Shown: positions 53,224-61,363, numbered from the stretch's first letter. The stretch is DNA of 64,000 bases from Nonomuraea sp. PA05 (GCF_008086045.1 NZ_VSEY01000032.1:103770-167769); one strand, 5' to 3'. Numbers and translations: made by a program. The notes: generated by a model not told the origin, from the sequence alone.

Positions 53224-53298
53224 GCCGGACGGATGACCCGCCCTGACCTTGTTCTCGAAGTTCTCGAAGTTCCACGGCACGGGGCTCCGAGAACAGGG

Positions 53299-53330
53299 CT
53301 CCCTCCCGGACCTCGCCGGCCGGGAGGGAG
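53299..53330. terminator. Hairpin after the ECF41 target operon
   Basis: CTCCCTCCCGG (53299-53309) pairs with CCGGGAGGGAG (53320-53330) over 11 bases with a ten-base loop. Confidence 0.75.
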
Positions 53331-53381
53331 GGCCCGCTCTGACGCCCGGACACATCACCGCATCCCGGAAAGGGGCTTCTC

Positions 53382-54008
53382 ATGCCTGTCACCACGATCG
53401 ACCCAGCAACCGCACTCGTCCTCATCGACCTGCAGAACGCCGTCGTCGGCCGCCCCGCGAGCCCTTACACCGGCGCCGAGGTGGTGGCCCGCGCGGTCGA
53501 ACTGGCTGACGCCTTCCGCCGCCACGGCGCTCCGGTCGTCCTGGTCCGGGTCACGGCCCGCGCGGACGGATCGGACGCTGCTCCAGGACGCACCGAGATC
53601 CCCCGCCCGCCCGGCCCCCTGCCCGCGGGCTGGGACGCCATCGTCGACGACCTGACCGGCCATCCCGGCGACATCACCGTGACCAAACGCGCCTGGAGCG
53701 CCTTCTACGGCACCGACCTCGACCTGCGGTTGCGCCGCCGTGGCGTCACCCAGGTCGTCCTGGCCGGGATCGCCACCAGCATCGGCGTGGAGTCCACCGC
53801 CCGCGCCGCCTACGAACACGGCTACAACGTCACGCTGGTGACGGACGCCATGACCGATCTGAACGCGCAGGCGCATCGCCACAGCATCGAACGGATCTTC
53901 CCCCTGCTCGGCGAGAGCGCCACCACCGCCGAGCTCATCGACCTGCTCAGCGTACTGATCCGCGCGAGTGCCACGACATCAGCCGCCAGTACGTTCACGG
54001 CATTCTGA
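53382..54008 (+). CDS. Isochorismatase-family (cysteine-hydrolase-like) protein without the catalytic Cys
   Basis: 208 residues; ATG at 53382 after GAAAGGGG. The isochorismatase-like fold shows the Asp (ALVLIDLQNAVVG) and Lys (TVTKRAWSAFYGTDL) of the usual triad. The position of the catalytic Cys, normally in GVATxxCV, reads GIATSIGVESTARAA with Gly. This subgroup may be non-hydrolytic or use another mechanism. The C-terminal ~20 residues (SVLIRASATTSAASTFTAF) are unlike the family end and may come from a junction with other sequence. Transcribed in line with the ECF41 operon but behind its terminator. Confidence 0.82.
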   Translation: MPVTTIDPATALVLIDLQNAVVGRPASPYTGAEVVARAVELADAFRRHGAPVVLVRVTARADGSDAAPGRTEIPRPPGPLPAGWDAIVDDLTGHPGDITVTKRAWSAFYGTDLDLRLRRRGVTQVVLAGIATSIGVESTARAAYEHGYNVTLVTDAMTDLNAQAHRHSIERIFPLLGESATTAELIDLLSVLIRASATTSAASTFTAF

Positions 54009-54481
54009 GCCTGTACGCCGAGGCCGACCGCATCGGCGAGCCACTGCCGCAGGCACTTACCGCTCGACCTGCGAAAACGGGACTACTCGACGTCTACCGG
54101 CACTTCCCGTCCAATCGCGACAGCGGAGGCCCGTCATAGGGCAGGTGCGGTTCGGCGCCGATGAGCATGACGCCCCCTTGGCAACGGGGAGGGGTGCAGC
54201 GTCTCCGCGGTGGCCAGCCCGCTCCCCGAGGCCCTGGCGGCGACCGGTCGCCTCACGACTGCGCCAGGTAGATGACCGCAGCCGGTGAGGAGAGGTCCGG
54301 AACTCGACCCGCCGGGGTCCATGAGTCGCCTTGACCGGTCACCCCGCCGGCGCTGGTCAGCCAGCGCGTCGGGGGCATGCTGGACGATCGGGTGCTGCCG
54401 ATCGTGAGCGGGCGGTCCAGGCAACCGGCCGGGCCGCGTACGCTCAGGGCTTGCCCTGACCGCCCGCTCCACCGTCTGTCG
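54009..54481. other. 473-base gap, terminator and unassigned sequence
   Basis: A short plus-strand frame (53952-54138) reads HDISRQYVHGILSLYAEADR, then IGEPLPQAL; it looks protein-like but I cannot assign it. The rest shows nothing beyond the hairpin at 54444-54459. Confidence 0.4.
54444..54459. terminator. Small hairpin downstream of the MMPL gene
   Basis: TCAGGGC-TT-GCCCTGA, seven-base stem, 22 bases beyond the MMPL stop codon. Confidence 0.45.
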
Positions 54482-57004
54482 TCAGCGCGCGGCGGTCTCG
54501 GGGACCCGTGCCGGAGCGGGCTGGTGGTGGCGTTCCAGCTTGGCGCCCTCGACGTCCACGTCAGGCAGGATTCGGTCGAGCCAGCGCGGCAGCCACCATG
54601 CCTTGTCGCCCGCCAGGTGCATGAGCGCCGGAATGATCCACATCCGCACGACGAAGGCGTCGAGGAGCACGCCGAAGGCCAGGGCGAAGCCGACCGGCCT
54701 GATCATCGTCATGTGGGAGAACATGAACCCGCCGAAGACCGAGATCATGATGACCGCGGCGGCGGTGACGACGGCTCGGCCCGCCCGTACGCCCTCGGTG
54801 ACCGCCTGCCGGGCGGGAGCGCCGTGCGCGTAGGCCTCGCGCATCCCCGAGGTGAGAAAGAGCTGGTAGTCCATGGCGAGCCCGAACAGGATGCCCACCA
54901 TCAGGGTCGGCAGGAAGTTGAGGATCGGCGCCGGATCGGTGACGCCGAAGACGCTGCCGAGCCAGCCCCACTGGTAGACGGCCGTGACGCCGCCGAGCGC
55001 CGCGAACAGCGACAGGACGAAGCCACCCGTGGCGATGAGGGGCACGAGGATCGAGCGGAACACGACGATCAGGATGAGCAGCGACAGGCCGACGACGAGC
55101 GCGAGGTAGGTCGGCAGGGCGTCGGAGAGCTTCTCGGAGATGTCGAGGTTGGCGCTGGAGCTGCCCGCGACGGACATGGAGACGTCGTCGGACCCGAGGT
55201 CGAGCGTGCGGCCGCGCAGGTCGTGGACGAGGTCGCCGGTGGACTCCGCGGTGGGCCCACCGGCCGGGACGACCTGGAAGACCAGGACGGTGCCCTTGTC
55301 GTTGGCGCCGATGGGGGCGACCGCGGTCACGCCGTCGACGTCCATGAGCTGCTTGCCGAGGTCGGCCTGGGCCGCGGTGAGGTCGTCCCCGGTCACGCCC
55401 TTGGCGAGGTCGGCGACCACGATCAGGGGGCCGTTGGCGCCGGCGCCGAACTTCTCGGTGATGGTGGTGTAGGCGCGGTACTGCGTGGAGTCGGCGGCTT
55501 CGGAGGCGCCGGTGGGCAGGCCGAGGCGCATCGAGGCGGCGGGCAGCGCGATGAGGGCCAGCGCGCCGACGCCGATCACGATACGCAGCAGAGCACCGCC
55601 GATGGTCATCGGCTGCACGTGCTTGGGCGCCGCCGGAGACCCGGTGCGCACGGGGGCTTGATCGGCGGACTTCCTGTCGCGTCGGGGGAGCAGCCGGTGT
55701 CCGAGCAGGCCGAGCAATGCCGGCGTCATGGTCACCGTGAGGACCACCGCGACGGCGATCGCGACCGCGCCGACGGTCCCCATCAGCGCGAGGAACGGAA
55801 TCCCGGTGACGTTGAGGGCCAGCAGCGCGATGAGCACGGTGCTGCCCGCGAAGACCACGGCGTTGCCGCTGGTGCCGTTGGCCAGCCCGATGGACTCCTG
55901 CACGGCCATGCCCGCCTTCAGTTGGCGGCGGTGGCGGTGCAGGATGAACAGCGCGTAGTCGATGCCGACGGCCAGGCCGAGCATGGCGCCCAGGATGGGC
56001 GTGACCGACGTCATCTCGATGGTTCCGGACAGTGCCATGGCCCCCGCGACCGCCACGCCCACGCCGAACAGCGCGTTGAGGATCGGCAGCCCGGCGGCCA
56101 CGAGGGTGCCGGTCATGACGATGAGCACGATCGCCGCGACGATCAGTCCGACCGCCTCGCCGACGCCGCCGAGCGAGATCTCGCCCTGTGCGATCTCGGC
56201 GGAGTAGTCGGCGGTGACGCTGTCGGGCAGCGCGCCGTCGAGGGTCTCGGTGACGGCCTTTTTGGTCTCCGGGGTGACCTCCTGCTGGGGCAGGTCGAAG
56301 ACGACGGTCGCGGTCGCGGTCGAGCCGTCGGAGGAGACGGTGCGGATGCCCTCCGCCATGGTCAGCAGGTCGCGTCCGGTGAACAGGCGCTGCTCGGACT
56401 TCTCCAGGGTGGCGCTCTGCTTGTCGAGCTCGGCCTGCTGCGCGTCGAGCTGGGCGATGCCCGCCTTGAGCCGGGTGAGGGTCGCCTCGGACTGCGGGTT
56501 CGAGCCGGCCCGTGCGATGCCCGCCTGTATCTGCTCGATTCCCGCTTCGGTCTGCTTGCGGGCCTGGTCGAGCTGCTTCTGGCCCTTGCCGAGCTGGTCG
56601 CGGCCGTCCTCGATCTTGGCCAAGCCGTCTGTGAGCTTCTTCGCCTGGTCCGCGCGCGCATCGGCGGAGGTGAACGGGTCGGCGACCTGGTCCACGCCGT
56701 CGAGGTCGGCGACCTTCTTCAGCGCGGCGCTGACGCTCGCGCGCTGGTCGGCGGTGATCTCCGCGCCGTTCCTGGAGTGGAGGACGACCTGGCCGGTGCC
56801 GCCGCTGGCCACGGGAAGCTCGGTCTTGAGGCGGTCGGTCACCTGCGCCGTGGGCGTGCCGGGAATGGTCATCGTCGAGCTCATGGCGCCGCCGAAGGCC
56901 AGGAAGGCTCCCACGGCCAGACCGAGCACGACGACCCAGACGGCGATCACCCACCAGGCCCGCCGGGCGGCGAACCGGCCCAGCCGGTAGAGCAGTTCGG
57001 CCAT
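54482..57004 (-). CDS. MMPL-family RND-type transporter
   Basis: 840 residues from ATG 57004 (MAELLYRLGRFAARRAWWVI). Two MMPL halves with about 12 membrane segments; the first outer loop (residues ~45-215) contains a coiled-coil stretch (DQLGKGQKQLDQARKQTEAG, then LDKQSATLEKSEQRL). Conserved membrane motifs include LGLAVGIDYALFIL and FGLAMDYQLFLTSGMREAY, with the proton-relay Asp-Tyr pairs. MMPL proteins export lipids, siderophores or drugs. It is divergent from a TetR gene with a cluster of shared half-sites between them, so it is probably repressed by that TetR. Confidence 0.92.
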   Translation of the reverse strand: MAELLYRLGRFAARRAWWVIAVWVVVLGLAVGAFLAFGGAMSSTMTIPGTPTAQVTDRLKTELPVASGGTGQVVLHSRNGAEITADQRASVSAALKKVADLDGVDQVADPFTSADARADQAKKLTDGLAKIEDGRDQLGKGQKQLDQARKQTEAGIEQIQAGIARAGSNPQSEATLTRLKAGIAQLDAQQAELDKQSATLEKSEQRLFTGRDLLTMAEGIRTVSSDGSTATATVVFDLPQQEVTPETKKAVTETLDGALPDSVTADYSAEIAQGEISLGGVGEAVGLIVAAIVLIVMTGTLVAAGLPILNALFGVGVAVAGAMALSGTIEMTSVTPILGAMLGLAVGIDYALFILHRHRRQLKAGMAVQESIGLANGTSGNAVVFAGSTVLIALLALNVTGIPFLALMGTVGAVAIAVAVVLTVTMTPALLGLLGHRLLPRRDRKSADQAPVRTGSPAAPKHVQPMTIGGALLRIVIGVGALALIALPAASMRLGLPTGASEAADSTQYRAYTTITEKFGAGANGPLIVVADLAKGVTGDDLTAAQADLGKQLMDVDGVTAVAPIGANDKGTVLVFQVVPAGGPTAESTGDLVHDLRGRTLDLGSDDVSMSVAGSSSANLDISEKLSDALPTYLALVVGLSLLILIVVFRSILVPLIATGGFVLSLFAALGGVTAVYQWGWLGSVFGVTDPAPILNFLPTLMVGILFGLAMDYQLFLTSGMREAYAHGAPARQAVTEGVRAGRAVVTAAAVIMISVFGGFMFSHMTMIRPVGFALAFGVLLDAFVVRMWIIPALMHLAGDKAWWLPRWLDRILPDVDVEGAKLERHHQPAPARVPETAAR

Positions 57005-57055
57005 CGTGCACTCGCTTTCTGCGTCTGACGGGGGATTCAAAAATCGGATGGTGGC

Positions 57056-57145
57056 TATCCGCTTCCGCACTCTAGCGAGAAACGGATAGCGAGCATCCGC
57101 TTCATGCCGAGTGCTGGCTGTGATGTTGATCCCATCTATCCGCTT
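57056..57145. promoter_or_regulatory. TetR operator cluster between MMPL and tetR genes
   Basis: Four copies of a TATCCGCTT-like half-site: 57056-57064 (exact), 57081-57089 (inverted, CTATCCGTT), 57094-57102 (CATCCGCTT), 57137-57145 (exact). 57080-57087 and 57095-57102 form an inverted repeat with a seven-base gap; 57054-57061 and 57083-57090 form GCTATCCG/CGGATAGC. This fits autorepression plus control of the transporter. Confidence 0.7.
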
Positions 57146-57163
57146 AGGGGTACGCTTCGAGGC

Positions 57164-57838
57164 GTGACACCGCGACCTACCGAAGCCCCTGAGCCGGCGC
57201 GGCATGGCGCCCTGCGCCGGGATGCGGAGCGCAACCGGGATCGCATCGTGCGTGCCGCTCAGGAACTCTTCGCCGAGCGCGGCATCGCCGTCGGCTTCAA
57301 CGAGGTCGCCCACCGTGCCGGCGTGGGCGTCGGCACCGTCTACCGGCGCTTCACCGACAAGGAAGAGCTCATTCACGCGGCGCTGGAGAAGCCGCTGGCC
57401 GAGCTGGCGCAGGTCGCCCAGCGTGCAGGCGAGGCCGGACGGGCTTGGGACGGCCTCGAACTCCTGCTGGGAAGCATCACCGAGCTGCTGGTGGACAACC
57501 TCGGGCTGCGCGACGTGGCACTCGGCGGCGGCGCATGGCGGCTCGCCAGGCCCACCGTCGAACGCGTCGCGGAGGTGATGAGGCACCTGCTCGACCGGGC
57601 GCGGGCCGAGGGCGACCTGCGTGACGGTGTCGCCGGCGACGACGTGACGATGATCCTGTGGCTGGTGACCGACCTGGCACAGCATTCCGTCCAGGTGCGC
57701 CCGGGACTGTACCGCCGCTACCTGCAGGTCCTGCTCGACGGGCTACGTGCCACACCGGACGGGACGCCGTTGGTGGAGAAGCCCACCGAGCAGCAGGTGC
57801 TGGCGATCTGCCGGCGCTGGGCCGGTGCGCCCTTGTGA
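57164..57838 (+). CDS. TetR-family regulator, probable repressor of the MMPL transporter
   Basis: 224 residues from GTG 57164 (TPRPTEAPEPARHGALRRDA). A TACGCT -10 at 57151-57156 lies seven bases upstream, so initiation is probably leaderless; a longer frame to 57104 would cross the operators. HTH: RIVRAAQELFAERGIAVGFN, EVAHRAGVGVGTVYRRFTDK. The C-terminal ligand domain is of the common SACE_7040-like type. Its last codons overlap the glycosyltransferase remnant on the other strand. Confidence 0.88.
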   Translation: MTPRPTEAPEPARHGALRRDAERNRDRIVRAAQELFAERGIAVGFNEVAHRAGVGVGTVYRRFTDKEELIHAALEKPLAELAQVAQRAGEAGRAWDGLELLLGSITELLVDNLGLRDVALGGGAWRLARPTVERVAEVMRHLLDRARAEGDLRDGVAGDDVTMILWLVTDLAQHSVQVRPGLYRRYLQVLLDGLRATPDGTPLVEKPTEQQVLAICRRWAGAPL

Positions 57839-58025
57839 CCGTGCCGATGCCGCCGTGGAGCACGGCGACGCAGACGCGCGGCAGCAGCCAGGCGTGCGGA
57901 GCCTGCTCGATCACCAGGACGCCATCCGGCTCCGACCCCGGTCGCAGGAGCTGCCTGAAGCCGACGTGAATCGGCGGGGCACCGGCGTCCAGGAAGCGGG
58001 CCAGCCGCTCCGATGGCGTCCAGCC
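57828..58025 (-). pseudogene. UDP-glycosyltransferase (GT1/MGT type) remnant
   Basis: Minus frame: WTPSERLARFLDAGAPPIHV then GFRQLL, and VLVIEQAPHAWLLPRVCVAV followed by LHGGIGTVTRA. These are the donor-binding elements of GT1 enzymes (PPVYVGFGSM ... APHDWLFPRxxAVVHHGGAGT). About 40 residues between them are missing, the first His of HHGG is Leu, and both ends of the gene are absent. Confidence 0.75.
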
Positions 58026-58032
58026 GGCGGCG

Positions 58033-58300
58033 GGGACCCTGGTCGCGCTGTCCACCTACCTGTTGATGGCCCTGACCCCGCACAGCCTGGATCAGACGCC
58101 GTTCGAGGTCGTCTCCGCGTTCGGCACGGTCGGCTTGTCCACCGGCATGACCGCTGACACCGACGCCGGCCCGCCGGATCCTGCTGGTGCTGCTCATGTT
58201 CATCGGCAGGATCGGACCTCTCATCCTGGGCTCCGCCCTGGCGCTGAAGGACCGCACCCGCCGTTACCAGCTACCCGAGGACCGGGTCATCGCCGGGTGA
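58033..58300 (+). pseudogene. TrkH/KtrB-type potassium transporter C-terminal remnant
   Basis: TLVALSTYLLMALTPHSLDQ and FEVVSAFGTVGLSTGMTADT, then a frame change near 58165, then RRILLVLLMFIGRIGPLILG and SALALKDRTRRYQLPEDRVI ending at TGA 58298-58300. The selectivity-filter segment SAFGTVGLSTG and the last membrane helix of Trk/Ktr proteins are clear. The first ~350 residues of such a protein are missing. Confidence 0.8.
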
Positions 58301-58322
58301 TGCGGCGGCTGGTTGGCCCGGC

Positions 58323-59006
58323 TCACGACGGTCGATTGCCGAGCTCGGACTGAAGGCCGTTCAGGATCGTGCGCAGCCCGAACTCGAGTTCCTGATCGGG
58401 GGCCGGTGAGGGGGCGCCGTCCCCCTGCTCCGCGTTGTGGGCGCGTAGCCGCGGGAACCGCATCGCGATCTCGGTCGCCTGCGCCACCATGGTGCGGATC
58501 TGCTCCTGCTCGTCGCCGCCGGTGCGGCGCAGGCGCGCCCTCCATGCCGCTTCGGAGGCCACGCCGAGAGCGTTACCCAGGACGAAGGTGAAGACGGTCT
58601 TCATGGCCTGCTCGGCGTCCCGTCCGGTGAAGCCGGCCGCCTGGTAGACCGCGAGCAGGTGATCGTCATGGCGGGCCTTGCCGAGGCCGTACAGGAGGTG
58701 GGTGCTCATGGCGGGGACGAGCCACGGGTGCCGGAGAATCATCGCGAACAGCCCCTTGGCCATGGTTGTGGCCGCCGCCCGCCAGGTGACCTGCTCCAGA
58801 TCCGGTAGCTCGATCTCCTCCCAGACCGCGTCGGCGGCGAGCACGAGGAGGTTGTCCTTGCTCTTGACATGCCAGTAGACGGCCGTCGCCGCGGAGTTCA
58901 GGCGGGTGCCGAGCTGTCGCATGCTCAGGCCCTCGATGCCTTCGCTGTCCAGCAGCTCGACGGCCGTTCGGATGATCTGGTCTCTGGTCAGCGTCTCGCG
59001 TGGCAC
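58323..59006 (-). CDS. TetR-family regulator (TetR class C-terminal domain)
   Basis: 227 residues; GTG at 59006, six bases after a TATCCT -10 (59013-59018), so probably leaderless. HTH QIIRTAVELLDSEGIEGLSM, RQLGTRLNSAATAVYWHVKS is the TetR/AcrR type that regulates drug-efflux genes. It is divergent from a small membrane protein; the shared region contains three copies of a 17-19-base operator, one overlapping its own promoter. Autoregulation and control of the membrane protein are likely. Confidence 0.88.
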   Translation of the reverse strand: MPRETLTRDQIIRTAVELLDSEGIEGLSMRQLGTRLNSAATAVYWHVKSKDNLLVLAADAVWEEIELPDLEQVTWRAAATTMAKGLFAMILRHPWLVPAMSTHLLYGLGKARHDDHLLAVYQAAGFTGRDAEQAMKTVFTFVLGNALGVASEAAWRARLRRTGGDEQEQIRTMVAQATEIAMRFPRLRAHNAEQGDGAPSPAPDQELEFGLRTILNGLQSELGNRPS

Positions 59007-59025
59007 CTGCCCAGGATAGGGCGCT

Positions 59026-59101
59026 CTTGCACAGCGTTCGAGCCGAGACTTGCACAGTGTTCAAGTCCAGTCGTACGCTCGCACTTGAACACTGTGCAAG
59101 T
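59026..59101. promoter_or_regulatory. TetR operators: 19-base perfect inverted repeat plus a third copy
   Basis: ACTTGCACAGTGTTCAAGT (59048-59066) is repeated perfectly inverted at 59083-59101 after 16 bases. A degenerate third copy, CTTGCACAGCGTTCGAG, at 59026-59042 lies in the tetR promoter. Each copy is itself partly palindromic (CTTGcACAgTGTtCAAG), as expected for a dimer site. Confidence 0.8.
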
Positions 59102-59117
59102 CGTCGGAGGGTACATC

Positions 59118-59669
59118 GTGACACCGGTCGTGGTTCTGTGCGCGTCGCTCCTGCAGTTCCTGCTCGCGGGCACCTTCTTCGTCATCCCCGCCGTCGGCCG
59201 CCGTCGCGGTCCGGTCGCGCAGAGGGCGGCCGAGGACGAGGTGGCCAGGCAGGAAATCTCGGCAGCGGTCCTGGCTCGGCACCGGATCGACTTCGGAGCG
59301 AGCCGGGCCAGTGTCGTCCTCGCGATGTCCATCGGGGCGTGCCTTGTGGTGCTCGCCCTGCTCGACCTGAGCGGAAGCGGCACTGTGCGCATCCTGTCCT
59401 GGATGTTCCAGGGGGTGGTCTTCGTGCTCGGATGCGTGATCATGCCTGGAGAGGTGTTCACCACGCGATACCTGAAAGCGGTCGCCCGTAAGTCGGACGA
59501 CCCGAGCCTGCGGAGCCTCGATGTCGAAGCATTCGTCGACGCCGCCGCGAAGGCGTACCCTTCCTGGTTCCGCGGCGTGATCGCGGCTCGCCTCGTCCTG
59601 GCGACGGCCGGCTCGCTCGTGGTCATCAGCTTGCTGGCCATGCCCGCCGCCAGCGACTACTTCGCATGA
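59118..59669 (+). CDS. Small four-helix membrane protein
   Basis: 183 residues; GTG at 59118 after GGAGGG. Four membrane segments (VVLCASLLQFLLAGTFFVIPAV trimmed at each end, ASVVLAMSIGACLVVLALL, ILSWMFQGVVFVLGCVI, GVIAARLVLATAGSLVVIS). No known domain recognised. It starts 17 bases after the inverted operator pair, so it is very probably under the divergent TetR. The function is unknown; a role in envelope or drug response is a guess from the regulator class. Confidence 0.75.
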   Translation: MTPVVVLCASLLQFLLAGTFFVIPAVGRRRGPVAQRAAEDEVARQEISAAVLARHRIDFGASRASVVLAMSIGACLVVLALLDLSGSGTVRILSWMFQGVVFVLGCVIMPGEVFTTRYLKAVARKSDDPSLRSLDVEAFVDAAAKAYPSWFRGVIAARLVLATAGSLVVISLLAMPAASDYFA

Positions 59670-59804
59670 CATCGCTGCTCGAGCATCGCCCGTCACCGTG
59701 CCGGTGTGGCATGTGGCCTGCACGGCGACGTTCCCGCCGGCAAGCAACCTGCAGTCCCCTCCTTGTCGCGCCGCCGCTCCACTACTTCGTGCTACTGTAT
59801 AGGG

Positions 59805-59825
59805 GTACTTGGTGCTACCGAGTAC
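59805..59825. promoter_or_regulatory. PadR-type operator
   Basis: GTACTTGGT-GCT-ACCGAGTAC, a 9-3-9 inverted repeat with one mismatch, 25 bases before the padR-like start. The TGTATAG just upstream (59796-59802) looks like a -10. Confidence 0.65.
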
Positions 59826-59849
59826 CGAGCGTGCTGAAGAGGACTCACG

Positions 59850-60176
59850 ATGGACGACCTGACGGAGATGTTGAAGGGCACGCTTGAGGGCTGCGTGCTC
59901 AAGATCATCGGCAGCGAGGAGACCTACGGGTACGCCGTCACACGCCGGCTGAACGACCTCGGCTTCGCCGACGTCGTCGAGGGGACGGTCTACACCATCC
60001 TGCTGCGCCTGGAGAAGAAGAGCCTCGTCCAGGTGACGAAACGCCCGTCCGAGCAGGGGCCGCCCCGCAAGTTCTACGCGCTCAACGACGCGGGCCGCGC
60101 AGAACTCGCGACGTTCTGGGCGAAATGGGAGTACGTCTCAGCACGGATCGACAAGCTCAGGGAGGGCGGGAGATGA
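59850..60176 (+). CDS. PadR-family transcriptional regulator
   Basis: 108 residues; ATG at 59850 after GAGGA. Winged-helix PadR_N: MLKGTLEGCVLKIIGSEETY, GYAVTRRLNDLGFADVVEGT, VYTILLRLEKKSLVQ, with a single C-terminal helix as in PadR-s1 proteins. First gene of a three-gene operon with two DUF1048 proteins; the stop overlaps the next start (ATGA). Probably autorepressed through the palindrome at 59805. Confidence 0.9.
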   Translation: MDDLTEMLKGTLEGCVLKIIGSEETYGYAVTRRLNDLGFADVVEGTVYTILLRLEKKSLVQVTKRPSEQGPPRKFYALNDAGRAELATFWAKWEYVSARIDKLREGGR

Positions 60177-60529
60177 ATTTCTGGGACACCATCACCGGCA
60201 ACGATCTCAACAGGGAATGGAAGGCGTTCGCAGCCCGGGCCGCGCTGTTGCCGGCCGACCACCGGGCGGCGTGGGAACAGATCATAGGTCATCTCTTCAT
60301 CTACGGGGATTTCACGGGTCGCAACCTGATGCCGATCCTCGACGGCGCCCTGGGGCTGCTGGAGGAGACGGCGTCCGATGGCCAGAGCATCGACGAGGTG
60401 CTGGGCGACGACATCGCGGGCTTCTGCGCGGCACTGGCCGGCGGGGCTGGGGCCCGGACCTTTCACGGCCGATGGCGTGAGCAGTTGAACAGGAACGTCG
60501 CCAGGAAACTGACCCGGCTGGGAGGCTGA
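60173..60529 (+). CDS. DUF1048 family protein
   Basis: 118 residues from ATG 60173, which overlaps the padR stop. All-helical small protein: MNFWDTITGNDLNREWKAFA, AWEQIIGHLFIYGDFTGRNL, GLLEETASDGQSIDEVLGDD. This matches DUF1048, a family of unknown function that regularly follows padR genes. It is a paralogue of the next gene. Confidence 0.85.
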   Translation: MNFWDTITGNDLNREWKAFAARAALLPADHRAAWEQIIGHLFIYGDFTGRNLMPILDGALGLLEETASDGQSIDEVLGDDIAGFCAALAGGAGARTFHGRWREQLNRNVARKLTRLGG

Positions 60530-60530
60530 C

Positions 60531-60857
60531 GTGGGCATCCAGGACATCATCGAGGGCAAGAAGCAGTGGCGGGCGCACCTGGCGAGGGTCAAGGCGCTCC
60601 CGCCGGACTACGAGATCGTCTACAAGGAGATCCAGCGGTACTACTTCAAGGTCGGGCCGGTCGCGCTGACTGAAGGCGACCTGCTCTCGGAGCTTCTCGA
60701 ATTCTTCGAGGCGGGCGCGGCGGCAGGCAAGGGAGTCCTGGAACTCATCGGCAACGACGTCGCCGCCTTCGCCGACGACCTGATCAAGGACTCACGCACC
60801 TACGCGGACATTCATCAGAATTCCATCGGCGGGGAATCCGGCACGGCCGAGAAGTAA
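60531..60857 (+). CDS. DUF1048 family protein
   Basis: 108 residues; GTG at 60531, one base after the previous stop. MGIQDIIEGKKQWRAHLARV, YEIVYKEIQRYYFKVGPVAL, LLSELLEFFEAGAAAGKGVL, LIGNDVAAFADDLIK: same helical plan as its neighbour (a bulky-acidic LLExF/LLExT helix, GxDV/GDDI and FAD/FCA near the end). The two may form a heteromer. Ends with a hairpin at 60884. Confidence 0.85.
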   Translation: MGIQDIIEGKKQWRAHLARVKALPPDYEIVYKEIQRYYFKVGPVALTEGDLLSELLEFFEAGAAAGKGVLELIGNDVAAFADDLIKDSRTYADIHQNSIGGESGTAEK

Positions 60858-60883
60858 CGAGTCTGAATTCTCATCAGCCCGCC

Positions 60884-60907
60884 CATCGGCGCGGCCCGGG
60901 GCCGATG
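60884..60907. terminator. Hairpin after the PadR-DUF1048 operon
   Basis: CATCGGC (60884-60890) and GCCGATG (60901-60907), seven-base stem with a GC-rich ten-base loop. Confidence 0.5.
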
Positions 60908-60975
60908 TCTCCACCGGCAATGGCGAGTCCGAGCCATGTGAAGTGGACCAGCATGATGCCGGTCGGCATACGGCG

Positions 60976-61363
60976 CTGGCCGTGATCGACACCGGCGGCC
61001 CCGGCATCCCGGTCGTCCACCTCAACGGCGCCTACGCCGACCTGGGCAGCGACTACCGGCACATCACCCACGACGAACGCGCCCGCGGCAGATCGAAGCG
61101 CTCGACGGACTACTCGTTCGAGGCATGCATCCGTGACCTCGACGCCGTCCTCCAGCGGAGGGGTGTGGACCGGCCGATCCTGGCGGGCTGGTGCCGGCGC
61201 GGAGCGGATCCGCGAGCCGTTCCGCCGCATGCGCTTGTTCTTCCCTATCGCCGCCCGGCTGGGCCTGGCGGCGCGGATGAGTGCTGACGAGCACGCGGAG
61301 GTCAACATCGAGCTGAACGAGATCGCCGCCGCCGGCGTGCCCGCATTCGGAACGTCAAGGTGA
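60976..61363 (+). pseudogene. Alpha/beta hydrolase remnant with two deletions
   Basis: Piece A reads IDTGGPGIPVVHLNGAYADL, GSDYRHITHDERARGRSKRS, YSFEACIRDLDAVLQRRGVD, RPILAGW; the nucleophile elbow GWSYGG is cut off right after GW. Piece B, another frame from 61202, reads RIREPFRRMRLFFPIAARLG, LAARMSADEHAEVNIELNEI. A stretch after AYAD is also missing. The catalytic Ser, Asp and His are all absent. Confidence 0.75.

Noticed and set aside
43330..60955. Similar words GTGAAGTGGACCAG at 43358 and 60939 as a dispersed repeat
   Set aside because: Only about 14 bases match and the flanks differ; likely chance or a shared codon string in unrelated debris.
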